A stretch of DNA of 64,000 bases, taken from Flavobacterium sp. xlx-214 (lineage in GTDB: Bacteria; Bacteroidota; Bacteroidia; Flavobacteriales; Flavobacteriaceae). The stretch is from assembly GCF_013874595.1 (NCBI RefSeq), contig NZ_CP059431.1:1984001-2048000 (forward strand), given 5' to 3'. A model generated the notes under the pieces. The model made no database searches. It was not told the origin of the DNA and worked only from the letters and a program-made list of their open reading frames with translations. A program made the translations under genes and the position numbers. Shown piece after piece: positions 51,661-60,709 of the stretch (its first letter is position 1; each line of letters begins with the position of its first letter).

Positions 51661-54600
51661 TCAAGCCAGTTCGTATCGGTTGGCAATAATCCAATGCTCT
51701 ACGGTTGAAGGCGACAGTACTTTCTGCTGCTGCAAATATCTTTCTGCGTCCATTGAGTTTGCAAAAGAAATTCCTCCACCTACCTGCTGCAGGTTGTTAC
51801 GGTTTGCCAGTACAAACTCACCCTCTTTTATAGAAAGCTTAATCTTTGCCGGACCAACGCTTGTGGTACGAAGCCTTGCTCTTGAAAGACCTGTACGGGT
51901 TGTATAACCACGGAAACTGTCAATTTTCAGTCTTTCTTCGCTTATTGCGAATTTGGTATCTTCCTTACGTCGGTATCCGCTATCCATGGTGATTTCTTCA
52001 AAAGTACTATGTTTGTGGACAGCATATTGAGAAGACTGATTCTCATTCGAGCCTACAAGTACACCGCTATCAAATAGTTCGTAACCATCACGTGACAATT
52101 TTTCTTCGTCAGTCATATTACTGAACTCACTTCTGGCAAAATAATCTTGTACCCTCTCAGCAGGTACAATCATGTTTTCTATCCTAACGCTAGTAGTATT
52201 GATTTTATACTGGTTAAAGTCGCTGATCGCGGCAGAGCCAAATTTATGCATTACGGTATTAAGTGGCATCACGCGCTGGCTGATCTTAATAGCACCTGAT
52301 GGGTCAACAGACTGTACTTCAGTTTCTGCTTCTTTTCGCCAGGCAACCATCTGGTTATTTTGATAGGGAAGTAATGCTTCCCAATTATCCTGCAACATTA
52401 ATGCTTCTTTAATCTTATCATCTACTTTTACTGCCTCGATAGCTTCTGCACGCTGGCGACCAAAGGTCGCATCGAAACGAACTTTAACTTTAACAAGCAA
52501 TATCTTGAATGCAGCCTGACCTTGCGCACGCCAAGGATCCGGACCTTCCAGCATCAATGCAACATAGATCCCTAGTAAGGTTTTGCTTCCCATTTTAATA
52601 GCAAACTTAACTCCCATATCCGCGGCAAAATAGAAAGGAGAGAACTGAAACAGTACATTAAACCAAAGTTCCCCCTCCGCAATTATCTTCCAGGCTTTTG
52701 CCATTGCATAGACTCGGGCTCCAAACTGTGCTGAGTTGGATGTAACGGCAAAATAAGACTCCACTGATATTTTTAAGTTCTTCTCATCTGCCAATACAAT
52801 GGTTAAACGCTGCATTGAAGGAAGATTTAATGGTGGTGGCGTATAAGATGGGTGGAATCCTCCAACCGACAATAAGAAATTTGGTCGGTCTCCCCAATTC
52901 AGGCGCAGTGCCATATCTCCAAAAAGACCAAACGTAAGAATCTTGGAGTCATACAATGTGGCATCAAACGACAAATACTTTTCTTTAAAATCTATAATAC
53001 CCAAGAAATTAACCTGTATCTGTAAAATAGGATTTTGTGCACTTGGCAATTGAGCTCGAAGTATTCCTAAAATAATTAAGCGAACAGGATCAGGAAGTTC
53101 AATCACAATTCCTATGTCAATGGTAAGCAAAGTTGGTGTACCCCAACCTATTTTAGCCATTGGTCCAAGCATAAACTGATCTTTGCGAGCAGGAAATGCC
53201 TGACCTAAATTACTGATAATGGTATTCGCGTTTTGAACAATATTTTTTGGAAAAAGGATATGATCCAACGTATTGTATCTGATTCCCGCACGAAGAACAT
53301 CGGGGTTTGATGTTCGGTGTAATCCGAGCAATCCACCAATACCGTTGATGGTGAATCCCATACCGATTTGTAGAGGTGTGAACTCGACAGATACTATAAC
53401 CAGTAAGGAGTAACCTTTTTCACCTCCTGGTAATTTAGTACTGATAATACCTATTGCGGAGAATGATATTTTGGAGAATTGCAATTCCAATCCTCCTGTA
53501 TAGGTGGATGTTGCCTGATCATAGTTCAAGAAACCACCGCCTTTTACCGGTGGGGCATCGATCTCTAAAGCTACGCCATCGGGAAATTTGAAACCTAAAT
53601 TAAAATCCAGATTATTAAAAATTCCTTTTCCGTTAGAGCCTTCTTTATCACTCAAACGTAACTTTAATCCTATGTTTCGTACACTTGCTTTTACAACAGA
53701 AAGATTAAGATTAAAATCAAGACCCAAATTTAAATCAGTGTTCTCTCCATTTGTAGCAAATGCTATTCGTAATGTTTCCAATTGTATTGGAGTTGAAGAA
53801 TCTTTATTTTTTCGTTGATCTTTTAGAGGTATCTCAATTGAAAAACTTGTATTTCCTTCAAATCCAAAACCAAATTTAGAAGACCATCGTAGTGCGCCAC
53901 CAAGAGCCAATGAAAAAGGATTTGCACCAATAATCTTTTGAATGAAATTATCTGCGTTACTCGGTTCAAATGTGAAATTTAAAAAAGGAACATTGACATG
54001 TTTTCCGTTACCAATTTTAATGATAAACTCAGGATTATTATATTCTCCTAATACTGAGAGCGAAAAATCAACTCCCATAAACTCTAACCTGCTTGTAGCT
54101 CTTGTTCCGAACAATAATACTGACGGCTGTGGAAGGTAGGTAAAGTTAAACTCCGTGTTAAAATCTAACGCTGAGAAATTTGTTAAAAATTGAGTACTAT
54201 CAGGCAGAACTTTAAGTAACAAATAGTCGGATTTACCTAACTTACTATCAATCGATGTGTAAAATGAAGGAGATAACATAAAAGTGCTTTCGTAAGCTCC
54301 TGCTCTTGCTAATTGCAATGCAAGACCATCAATAGTTTGGCTTAAATCACTTTTAGGAACGGGGATAATATTTAACTTTAGTTCTTTGTAGTTGTTAATG
54401 AATGGTTCCCAATATTGTAAAATATTTATATTTAATTGCTCAACACCAAAATCCGATAAGTGGGTATTATGTAAATAAAAACGTTCATGGTTACTTTTAT
54501 CAATTAATATTCTCTCCGAATTGCCACCAAAAAGATTTATGGCGGTATTCAGTTTCGAAAACACTTTATCATAGTTTAGTCCTGAAGGATCGTCCCAATT

Positions 54601-55173
54601 GTATGCTGTATTTATTAGATTTTGGGGTTTGGTAACAAGTATCCCTAATTGAGACCAGTTAATCTTATATTTTATATACGGTATACGTTTGTCACCTACA
54701 GGATAATATGTAGTTTCAGTAATTATATCTGATAAATAAAGAACAGAAAATAAAACTTTAGATTCTATTTTTAAATACTTCGAAAAAAAAGTATCAAACA
54801 AATTCGCCCCAAACTCAGTCCAAAAATTAGGCTGATTAAATGGAAAAAATGAAAATGAATTGGAAGAAACATTAACAATATTATCAATTATTTGATAAGT
54901 ATTTTGAATAATTGGAAATATCTGATCCCACAAATTGTTAAAATTATCCTTACTTGACTTAATTTGTGCCAATAGATCCTTTATTTGCTGAACAGAATCA
55001 GAAATATTAATAGTATTTCGGACTAACTCTAATTGTGATACAGAGATGTTATCCACTACCCAACCATTTTTATTTAATAGGTACTGAAAATCATCTATAT
55101 TATTAAGTGATTGCTCAAAATCATCAATAATTCTTCCTGCTACAAATATGATGGGTTTAAATGCTGCTATCAT
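51661..55173 (-). CDS. cassette protein 4, 1170 residues, DUF6603-like
   Basis: A large soluble protein dominated from about residue 330 to 930 by long amphipathic beta strands (GLDFNLNLSVVKASVRNIGLKL and many like it). The Gly-rich signature FTINGIGGLLGLHR is at 607-620. The pattern reminds me of the DUF6603 family, named from memory. Residues 1-140 are helical with heptads. No signal peptide. Extended amphipathic beta structure could line a tube or groove, which is speculation. Its ATG overlaps the stop of protein 3 (ATGA). Confidence 0.72.
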   Translation of the reverse strand: MIAAFKPIIFVAGRIIDDFEQSLNNIDDFQYLLNKNGWVVDNISVSQLELVRNTINISDSVQQIKDLLAQIKSSKDNFNNLWDQIFPIIQNTYQIIDNIVNVSSNSFSFFPFNQPNFWTEFGANLFDTFFSKYLKIESKVLFSVLYLSDIITETTYYPVGDKRIPYIKYKINWSQLGILVTKPQNLINTAYNWDDPSGLNYDKVFSKLNTAINLFGGNSERILIDKSNHERFYLHNTHLSDFGVEQLNINILQYWEPFINNYKELKLNIIPVPKSDLSQTIDGLALQLARAGAYESTFMLSPSFYTSIDSKLGKSDYLLLKVLPDSTQFLTNFSALDFNTEFNFTYLPQPSVLLFGTRATSRLEFMGVDFSLSVLGEYNNPEFIIKIGNGKHVNVPFLNFTFEPSNADNFIQKIIGANPFSLALGGALRWSSKFGFGFEGNTSFSIEIPLKDQRKNKDSSTPIQLETLRIAFATNGENTDLNLGLDFNLNLSVVKASVRNIGLKLRLSDKEGSNGKGIFNNLDFNLGFKFPDGVALEIDAPPVKGGGFLNYDQATSTYTGGLELQFSKISFSAIGIISTKLPGGEKGYSLLVIVSVEFTPLQIGMGFTINGIGGLLGLHRTSNPDVLRAGIRYNTLDHILFPKNIVQNANTIISNLGQAFPARKDQFMLGPMAKIGWGTPTLLTIDIGIVIELPDPVRLIILGILRAQLPSAQNPILQIQVNFLGIIDFKEKYLSFDATLYDSKILTFGLFGDMALRLNWGDRPNFLLSVGGFHPSYTPPPLNLPSMQRLTIVLADEKNLKISVESYFAVTSNSAQFGARVYAMAKAWKIIAEGELWFNVLFQFSPFYFAADMGVKFAIKMGSKTLLGIYVALMLEGPDPWRAQGQAAFKILLVKVKVRFDATFGRQRAEAIEAVKVDDKIKEALMLQDNWEALLPYQNNQMVAWRKEAETEVQSVDPSGAIKISQRVMPLNTVMHKFGSAAISDFNQYKINTTSVRIENMIVPAERVQDYFARSEFSNMTDEEKLSRDGYELFDSGVLVGSNENQSSQYAVHKHSTFEEITMDSGYRRKEDTKFAISEERLKIDSFRGYTTRTGLSRARLRTTSVGPAKIKLSIKEGEFVLANRNNLQQVGGGISFANSMDAERYLQQQKVLSPSTVEHWIIANRYELA

Positions 55174-57239
55174 AATTTTTCCATTGAAGGTTCAGTTACA
55201 CTTGGGTGGTAATTCCCGTTAGGAACTTGATTAACATCAGAAAGTTGAGGCTCCCAATTAAAAAATCTCATTAATCGATAAACAACTTCAAACATATCGG
55301 GTGTTTCCATATGATTTAAAACTTCTGCTAAAAAGTTAACTACTACTGGTGGTATCACCGGAGGTACGCCTGGTGGGAAAACAGTAGCTTGATACCTCAT
55401 GACGTTTATTATCGTTCTAACGGTTTTGTAAATTCTTTCCGCTTGTGGATTATATCTAAACGCATAACCGGCACCTTGTTCAAATACTAAATGTCCTGTT
55501 TGACTTCTAATAGGATAATCAAGCAAATCAACAGAATACCATACTGTTTTGATATTGCTGTTCAGCTCTTCCGGAGTAGCCGTAGGATTCAACACTGAAT
55601 CTCTGCCAAAAGGTGTTTTATTTTCATTTGTTACAGCTATCTTCAAAGACTGATTAGGCGGAATCAACGGTAAACCATATCCATCTCCTTTTTTTTTACC
55701 TGATGTTTCCCAACCGTTAAACCTATTAGGGCTTCCTCCAGCAGTAGCTAGTCTTGTCATACTCATTGCATTTAAGTTATAATTTAGTTGCGACCAACGC
55801 CAGTGTAAATGAAAGCAACAATATCCACAAATTGGAGCATGGATGACAGGTTGATTATTATCCGCATATTTCCCCATATAACCGTGAAAATGAATATTGT
55901 CATATTCCGCTTGTCTTGCCTTTTTAATTAATGTAATCGTTTTGTTGCCAGGATTTGAATTTTGGGGCCATCCATATGTCTTTTTTCTTGCATTCTCAAA
56001 AACTTCTGGTTTCAATACTCGATCTTGCATACCATATACTGCCTGAATCTCGTGTTCTTCTGTTAAGTTAGGCTTCAAGTAATCAAAAATATAAGCCCAG
56101 GTAGGCGGAGCTACGGCGCCATATAGATGATAAAACGGAAATTTTCTTATATTATATTTATCATCATCTTCCGAACCGTTACTGTCTGTAAAAAAACTTG
56201 GCATATTAGAAGTTAGCAAAGAAAGATCAAAATACTTTTCGAATAACTTCGGTATTGAGATCCCTTCATCTCTTGCATATCTAAAATGATTATAGTCGAT
56301 ATTATTCCCTGAGCCATCATCTCTTACGTCGACATGATGCATACTATTATTATTTGCAGTCATTTTGACACGTGCTTTGTAACCGTCAACATTACAACTA
56401 TCTATGTCTATATCTGCCGGTAATCCTGATAAAGTGAGCAGGTTAAAACGGTTGTCATTTTCTGGATAAACTACAAAAGCATTAAAATTAGGCAGGAGAT
56501 CAGGATCATCTTTTCGTTTAGAATCGAAAGAAAACTTTATTTGAGGGAAAAATTTAACCGCATCGATGACTCCCATCGGTTCAAAATCATTTCCATGGTA
56601 CAATAAAACAATTGATATTTGAACTTTGACTCCGATATATCTGTTACCAATTTTCAAATAGTAATAGAAGAGCTGCGCAAGTCCCATTTGATAATCATTT
56701 TTATTTCCTCCTATAGTTCCTTCGGTTCCTATACAAGCACTGTAATTGGTGGGGGCATTTAATGGTATAAAGTGATTGTAGGTGGATCCATCATTTCTGT
56801 TAAAAACGAGTTTGAGTTCTATATCTTGGAATGAAATATTTTTAAGTACAGTATGTTTATGTGTTACACCTAACATATTTGTCAGTAGGTTCAAATTATC
56901 TATAGCCAAAAAATTGTTATGTGTAACATTTAGAGTTCCATCCCAATGAGGCTTTTGTACAGGTATATCCTCACCATATTCATTCCTATACATAACAGAT
57001 AATTTTCTACTGTTTGCGTTTAATGTATGGAAATAATTATTGCCGGGTCTCATTGTATGATCTACTATTCTGTCTTCAAAATCAAAAATCATAGGTTTAT
57101 AAAGCTGAACAACTTTGATCTGTTCATTAGGAGATAAAGGGGTAGTATTACTCCACGAAACTTTATTATATAAGGATTCTTCTCTTCCCATATAATCAAC
57201 ATCATCTTGAAATAAATTTTTTTCAGCCATAACAATCAT
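55170..57239 (-). CDS. cassette protein 3, 689-residue His/Cys-cluster protein
   Basis: A soluble protein of unknown family. Residues 450-479 hold a dense cluster of possible metal ligands: H450, H452, H467, C471, C474, C475, H477 and H479, within HFHGYMG and CGYCCFHLHWRW. Further His residues are scattered (H61, H71, H107, H301, H302). There is no signal peptide. The cluster suggests a metal-binding or metal-dependent enzymatic site; the family and reaction are not known to me. Both ends overlap neighbours by ATGA. Confidence 0.72.
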   Translation of the reverse strand: MIVMAEKNLFQDDVDYMGREESLYNKVSWSNTTPLSPNEQIKVVQLYKPMIFDFEDRIVDHTMRPGNNYFHTLNANSRKLSVMYRNEYGEDIPVQKPHWDGTLNVTHNNFLAIDNLNLLTNMLGVTHKHTVLKNISFQDIELKLVFNRNDGSTYNHFIPLNAPTNYSACIGTEGTIGGNKNDYQMGLAQLFYYYLKIGNRYIGVKVQISIVLLYHGNDFEPMGVIDAVKFFPQIKFSFDSKRKDDPDLLPNFNAFVVYPENDNRFNLLTLSGLPADIDIDSCNVDGYKARVKMTANNNSMHHVDVRDDGSGNNIDYNHFRYARDEGISIPKLFEKYFDLSLLTSNMPSFFTDSNGSEDDDKYNIRKFPFYHLYGAVAPPTWAYIFDYLKPNLTEEHEIQAVYGMQDRVLKPEVFENARKKTYGWPQNSNPGNKTITLIKKARQAEYDNIHFHGYMGKYADNNQPVIHAPICGYCCFHLHWRWSQLNYNLNAMSMTRLATAGGSPNRFNGWETSGKKKGDGYGLPLIPPNQSLKIAVTNENKTPFGRDSVLNPTATPEELNSNIKTVWYSVDLLDYPIRSQTGHLVFEQGAGYAFRYNPQAERIYKTVRTIINVMRYQATVFPPGVPPVIPPVVVNFLAEVLNHMETPDMFEVVYRLMRFFNWEPQLSDVNQVPNGNYHPSVTEPSMEKL

Positions 57240-58261
57240 TTTATTATTAAAAAACTACTCAGTAACTCTCTGCAAATAGGACAAAATGCAACTTTATGAT
57301 CCTTAAGAGGCAATGTATTATCTCCAATTTTTCTTCGCATTATACAATCAGGTGCTGAACGATATACATCTGTTCGGAAACCTCCACCGCCTTCCCAGAG
57401 TTCTATATCCGTGTAGCTGACATTATACAAAGGAAGATCCCTATTAACATTAGCAGGTGCCGTATTTTTAAAAATAGGGATAGACGAATTATAGTTTTTA
57501 TCAAAGCCCCATCTCCAGGGAAAATCATCATTAATAGTTGGATTAGGTCCAATAGTAATATTTGGAGCGTAAAATAAATTTGGAAATCTTGATAGAATAA
57601 AATCCCCCTGTATATCGACCGGTTTCAAATAGTCAGCACCTGGAAGGTCAAATTCATCTGCGAGGCCTAAAATTCGCCCCGTAGCTTTCTGGATTATTTG
57701 TTCCGAATGATTATCTACTGAAGTAAGAATGGAGTAATAAGTATCAATATCGTCAACCTCTAGCTCAATATCTGTTCGGTTTGCTTCTGGTAATAGGATA
57801 AAAACTAACTTATTTTGCTCAAAGGTTGGTAGCCCTTCGACTTGAAAAGTTATTCCTTTCGGTATAGAATTTTTAACGAAAAAGGGGGCATTCCCTTGAC
57901 TACCTGTATATATAAGGTCATCAATGTAACTGTTTATTTTGGTATGGTTTACATGTAATTTTCCATTTTCAAAATAGGTTTCAAAAACCGTTCTACCAAC
58001 TGCTTCCTGCTGAGAGTTTGCATATCCATATTGGACACTGGGGGAAAAAGAAACAAACACAGAAAACATATAACGGTTACCATTTCCTTTCAGGCAGGAA
58101 AATGGAAATGAATTCTCCAATTTATTTAGAAGATCATATACGTCTCTATAAAACAAAGATTCGTCAGATTCGCTATACCCTTCCGCTAAAAAAATAAGGC
58201 TGCGGGAATTGGCGTAAGATGCTCTAAAGATATCTGTCTGTATTTGGATGAGTTCTTTCAT
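57236..58261 (-). CDS. cassette protein 2, M64-peptidase-like with lost HExxH
   Basis: A 341-residue protein that tracks the M64 (IgA-peptidase) family: SLIFLAEGYSESD at 21-33, GRILGLADEF at 195-204, WEGGGGF at 289-295, DCIMR at 305-309 and FCPIC at 326-330. In active members the segment before GLADEY is HExxH; here it is QKATG (191-195), so both zinc-binding His and the catalytic Glu are missing. No signal peptide is present, although M64 enzymes are often exported. It is probably a catalytically dead protease acting as a binding or scaffold protein. Confidence 0.7.
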   Translation of the reverse strand: MKELIQIQTDIFRASYANSRSLIFLAEGYSESDESLFYRDVYDLLNKLENSFPFSCLKGNGNRYMFSVFVSFSPSVQYGYANSQQEAVGRTVFETYFENGKLHVNHTKINSYIDDLIYTGSQGNAPFFVKNSIPKGITFQVEGLPTFEQNKLVFILLPEANRTDIELEVDDIDTYYSILTSVDNHSEQIIQKATGRILGLADEFDLPGADYLKPVDIQGDFILSRFPNLFYAPNITIGPNPTINDDFPWRWGFDKNYNSSIPIFKNTAPANVNRDLPLYNVSYTDIELWEGGGGFRTDVYRSAPDCIMRRKIGDNTLPLKDHKVAFCPICRELLSSFLIIK

Positions 58262-59040
58262 AATCGAATGATTTTTTTTCCGTGAGATTCTAATTGTAAT
58301 GTTTCTCCTTCTGAAATTGGATAGCTTATAGGAGATATATCCTCAATTTGTACTTTCTGATTATTTAATATCGTTATTCTAATATGAAAAGGACTGCGGG
58401 GTTCAATATCTTTACCAGTAATAAATATAGTATCTTTATTACGGCTGATATATCCTGTTATAGGATCCTCTTCACTACGATTTTCTCCAAATGTTGTACC
58501 GTAGTAACTACCTATATTTGCAACGTCTTTTTCGAAACATAGTAATTTCTTTTTAAACACAAAAGCTTCTCTACAGTCTTCACTTTTATAGATATATAAA
58601 TTCTTATATACATGTTGTTCCCCATAAGCACGATCCTTTGGAAAAACAAAACAACCAAGTCCATAACCAAAACCTAAGGTTATTCCTCCAAGAAAAAAAA
58701 TAATAACGAAGGATGCAATTGGTACTCCTATTAACAAAAGCCTCACAGGATAATATATATTTTGTAATCTATGTGAATATTGCTCTTTAACAATTATTAC
58801 ATAATCAAAACAGATGCATAAAATGAGTACTAAAACTGCCTCAAAACACCAATTTAATTGCCACCCGAATATGAACTTTATTAAATAATATCCAACTGCA
58901 AATAGTATGATATTTCTAATTAGTTTTTCATGACGCCCAACTGTTTTTTTGTTATTCTTTACTTTTCTTACAATAAAGGCTGTAATAAATGAAAAAAGAC
59001 TAATGCCAATGAAGATTAGATAAGGTACATAAAGCGTCAT
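58258..59040 (-). CDS. cassette protein 1, four-helix membrane protein
   Basis: First gene of the operon, 260 residues. Four hydrophobic segments (about 4-24, 42-60, 65-86, 98-128) lead into a soluble C-terminal domain (about 130-260) with beta-type sequence. It is the only membrane protein of the cassette, so it may tether the complex to the inner membrane. It overlaps the M64-like gene by ATGA. No Bacteroidota -7 box was seen in the first 130 bp upstream. Confidence 0.7.
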   Translation of the reverse strand: MTLYVPYLIFIGISLFSFITAFIVRKVKNNKKTVGRHEKLIRNIILFAVGYYLIKFIFGWQLNWCFEAVLVLILCICFDYVIIVKEQYSHRLQNIYYPVRLLLIGVPIASFVIIFFLGGITLGFGYGLGCFVFPKDRAYGEQHVYKNLYIYKSEDCREAFVFKKKLLCFEKDVANIGSYYGTTFGENRSEEDPITGYISRNKDTIFITGKDIEPRSPFHIRITILNNQKVQIEDISPISYPISEGETLQLESHGKKIIRL

Positions 59041-59157
59041 ATTTTACATTTTTACTTGTTGATTTTAAATCTCACCATCTACAGGTATACGTGTCTAATT
59101 CCTTTCAAGAAAGAAAATACAATCCCTAGCACATGTAAAACACGCACTAATATAAAT

Positions 59158-59301
59158 ATGATAAAAGCCTTGCTTTTAGTGTTTATTTGCCAGCATTGCT
59201 ACAATACCGGATTTGGTTATCTACGAAAGAGAAATGAATTTACTGTTCAATGTAGTTTCGGAGTCATGTCACCATTAAAATTCTCTTCCTCAGATAAATG
59301 A
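59158..59301 (+). CDS. possible 47-residue peptide divergent to the cassette
   Basis: A frame starting MIKALLLVFICQHCYNTGFGY with a hydrophobic leader and a polar tail. It is divergent from the seven-gene operon. Size and lack of context make it doubtful; it may be a relic of a larger gene. Confidence 0.25.
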   Translation: MIKALLLVFICQHCYNTGFGYLRKRNEFTVQCSFGVMSPLKFSSSDK

Positions 59302-59369
59302 CATTATAAAAATACTCTTTTAAAAAGTTTAACTGCTATAAAAAATAGATAATTTTTTAATTTTTATGA

Positions 59370-59394
59370 AAAAAAAAGAAAACCCCTGTTTTCT
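59370..59394 (-). terminator. minus-strand terminator
   Basis: AGAAAAC / GTTTTCT with a 4-base loop at 59377-59394; on the minus strand it is followed by a long T-run. It is the second terminator downstream of the 59570-60160 gene. Confidence 0.55.
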
Positions 59395-59504
59395 TTAAAT
59401 AATCTTCAAAAAAAACAGCAGGTTAACTAATTTTTTTTAAAATAAAAATTCGATATAATAACTAATATTCAGTATTTTATAGTACAATTAGATATTTTTT
59501 ATTA

Positions 59505-59531
59505 AAAAATGGCAGAATTATTGGTTCTGCC
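59505..59531 (-). terminator. minus-strand terminator of the T9SS-domain gene
   Basis: GGCAGAA / TTCTGCC with a 7-base loop; read on the minus strand it is followed by ATTTTTTAA, 39 bp after the stop codon of the 59570-60160 gene. Confidence 0.65.
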
Positions 59532-59569
59532 GTTGTATATATAAATATTGTTTAACTAATGTGATGGTT

Positions 59570-60160
59570 TTATTTCAGTATAACTTTCTTAGAAGCTTTC
59601 CCTTTATTGCTTATAACCTCAACATGGTATAAGCTTTTTGCAAATGAACTAATGTTAATTGTTTTGCCTTTTGTAGTTTTTACGATTTGTCCCAAATTAT
59701 TGTAAATGATTACTTTTTCCAAAAACAATTCGTTTTCTAACGTAATGTTTAATATTTCTGATGCAGGGTTGGGATAAACATTAAAACTAGCTTTTATGAA
59801 ACTGTCAGACGATAATACAGTTACTAAATCATACACTTTTGTGTAACCTTTATTAGAATTGTTCAAAGTAGCAGTTCCTACAGCCAATTTACTCCCGTCT
59901 GCTGACAAAGAGATACTTCCGCCAAACTGATCTGAGGCCGCTTCTCCGTTGACACTTTGCCCAATTTGTGTCCATACTCCAGAATTATTCCTAAATACCC
60001 TCACATAACTGGAGCTCATTCCGTTTGCATCGTTGTTCTGTGCACTAATCGCTACAATATTGTCATTTGCTGACAGTGATACTCTGCCACCTGTTCCTTC
60101 TGGTTCATCTTGAACAGAATCTTGCGTTGGAACATCTTCAATATCTAATTGCTTGTCCAT
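59570..60160 (-). CDS. T9SS sorting-domain protein without signal peptide
   Basis: A 196-residue protein. Residues 1-25 are acidic and unlike the rest; then two repeats (SLSANDNIVAISAQNND, SYVRVFRNNSGVWTQIGQ, SISLSADGSKLAVG) of the kind in the protein at 13873-15384, then a T9SS type A domain (YPNPASEILNI, VIIYNNLGQIVKT, AKSLYHVEVISNKGKASKKVILK). No signal peptide precedes it, so it could not enter the periplasm by Sec. It looks like a 5'-truncated, refused copy of such a gene. It starts 11 bp after an orphan LytTR-type membrane domain. Confidence 0.65.
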   Translation of the reverse strand: MDKQLDIEDVPTQDSVQDEPEGTGGRVSLSANDNIVAISAQNNDANGMSSSYVRVFRNNSGVWTQIGQSVNGEAASDQFGGSISLSADGSKLAVGTATLNNSNKGYTKVYDLVTVLSSDSFIKASFNVYPNPASEILNITLENELFLEKVIIYNNLGQIVKTTKGKTINISSFAKSLYHVEVISNKGKASKKVILK

Positions 60161-60171
60161 GATAATTTTCG

Positions 60172-60612
60172 CTAAACTTCCTTTTCTGCAAAGAGGGAGG
60201 TCAGGATATAGTACATATTGATCACCACGACGAAGAGTACGATGACCGGGAAATCGTGGCGTAAGAATCCGCTGTCAAAAATATTCGTGTTTAAAAAATA
60301 AAAGTAAACAGAGATCAGAATGAAATCGATCATAAGTGGAAATACCACCCCAAATGTGAATTGGGCAATGGAACGTTTTAGACTCTCTTGAGCCCAATCG
60401 TATTTCTTATCAAGCCAATGATGGATATAGTCAATTACATTGACAAGAAGAAGTGCTTCGAGAAAACTAACAGTAAATGCAATATAAAAATTTGGGTCTT
60501 GCAGGGAGTGGAGCAAATTAACGTTTCTGCCGTGAAATACAATATAGAGTGAGCCAACAACAGAAATAAAGAGTTTAAGCCCCCTGTTATCAAGCACATA
60601 TGTTTTTTTCAT
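60172..60612 (-). CDS. orphan LytTR-regulator-type membrane domain
   Basis: A 146-residue protein with four hydrophobic segments. NLLHSLQDPNFYIAF, HWLDKKYDWAQESLKR and FDSGFLRHDFPVIVL are typical, in my experience, of the N-terminal membrane part of Bacteroidota LytTR-type regulators. The LytTR DNA-binding domain that should follow is missing: the frame stops shortly after the last helix (LFAEKEV). It is probably a truncated regulator, or an intact sensor fragment. It shares a strand and near-adjacent position with the truncated T9SS gene. Confidence 0.6.
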   Translation of the reverse strand: MKKTYVLDNRGLKLFISVVGSLYIVFHGRNVNLLHSLQDPNFYIAFTVSFLEALLLVNVIDYIHHWLDKKYDWAQESLKRSIAQFTFGVVFPLMIDFILISVYFYFLNTNIFDSGFLRHDFPVIVLFVVVINMYYILTSLFAEKEV

Positions 60613-60709
60613 AACATGGTGTATATTATTGGATTTCTAAAAATAAAAAAATATATTTAATTTTTGAAACAAATACGTTCGAAATCCTAACCATATAAAT
60701 TATATAATT

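Larger units (their letters stand above)
59302..59569. other. AT-rich spacer with two minus-strand terminators
   Basis: A 270-bp gap with no gene. It contains the two hairpins listed separately, which would stop transcripts coming from 59570-60612 before they reach the seven-gene operon. Confidence 0.6.

Noticed and set aside
42037..59040. The large operon as a prophage tail or contractile injection system
   Set aside because: No sheath, tube, baseplate, AAA+ or lysis motifs were recognised, and gene sizes and order do not match.
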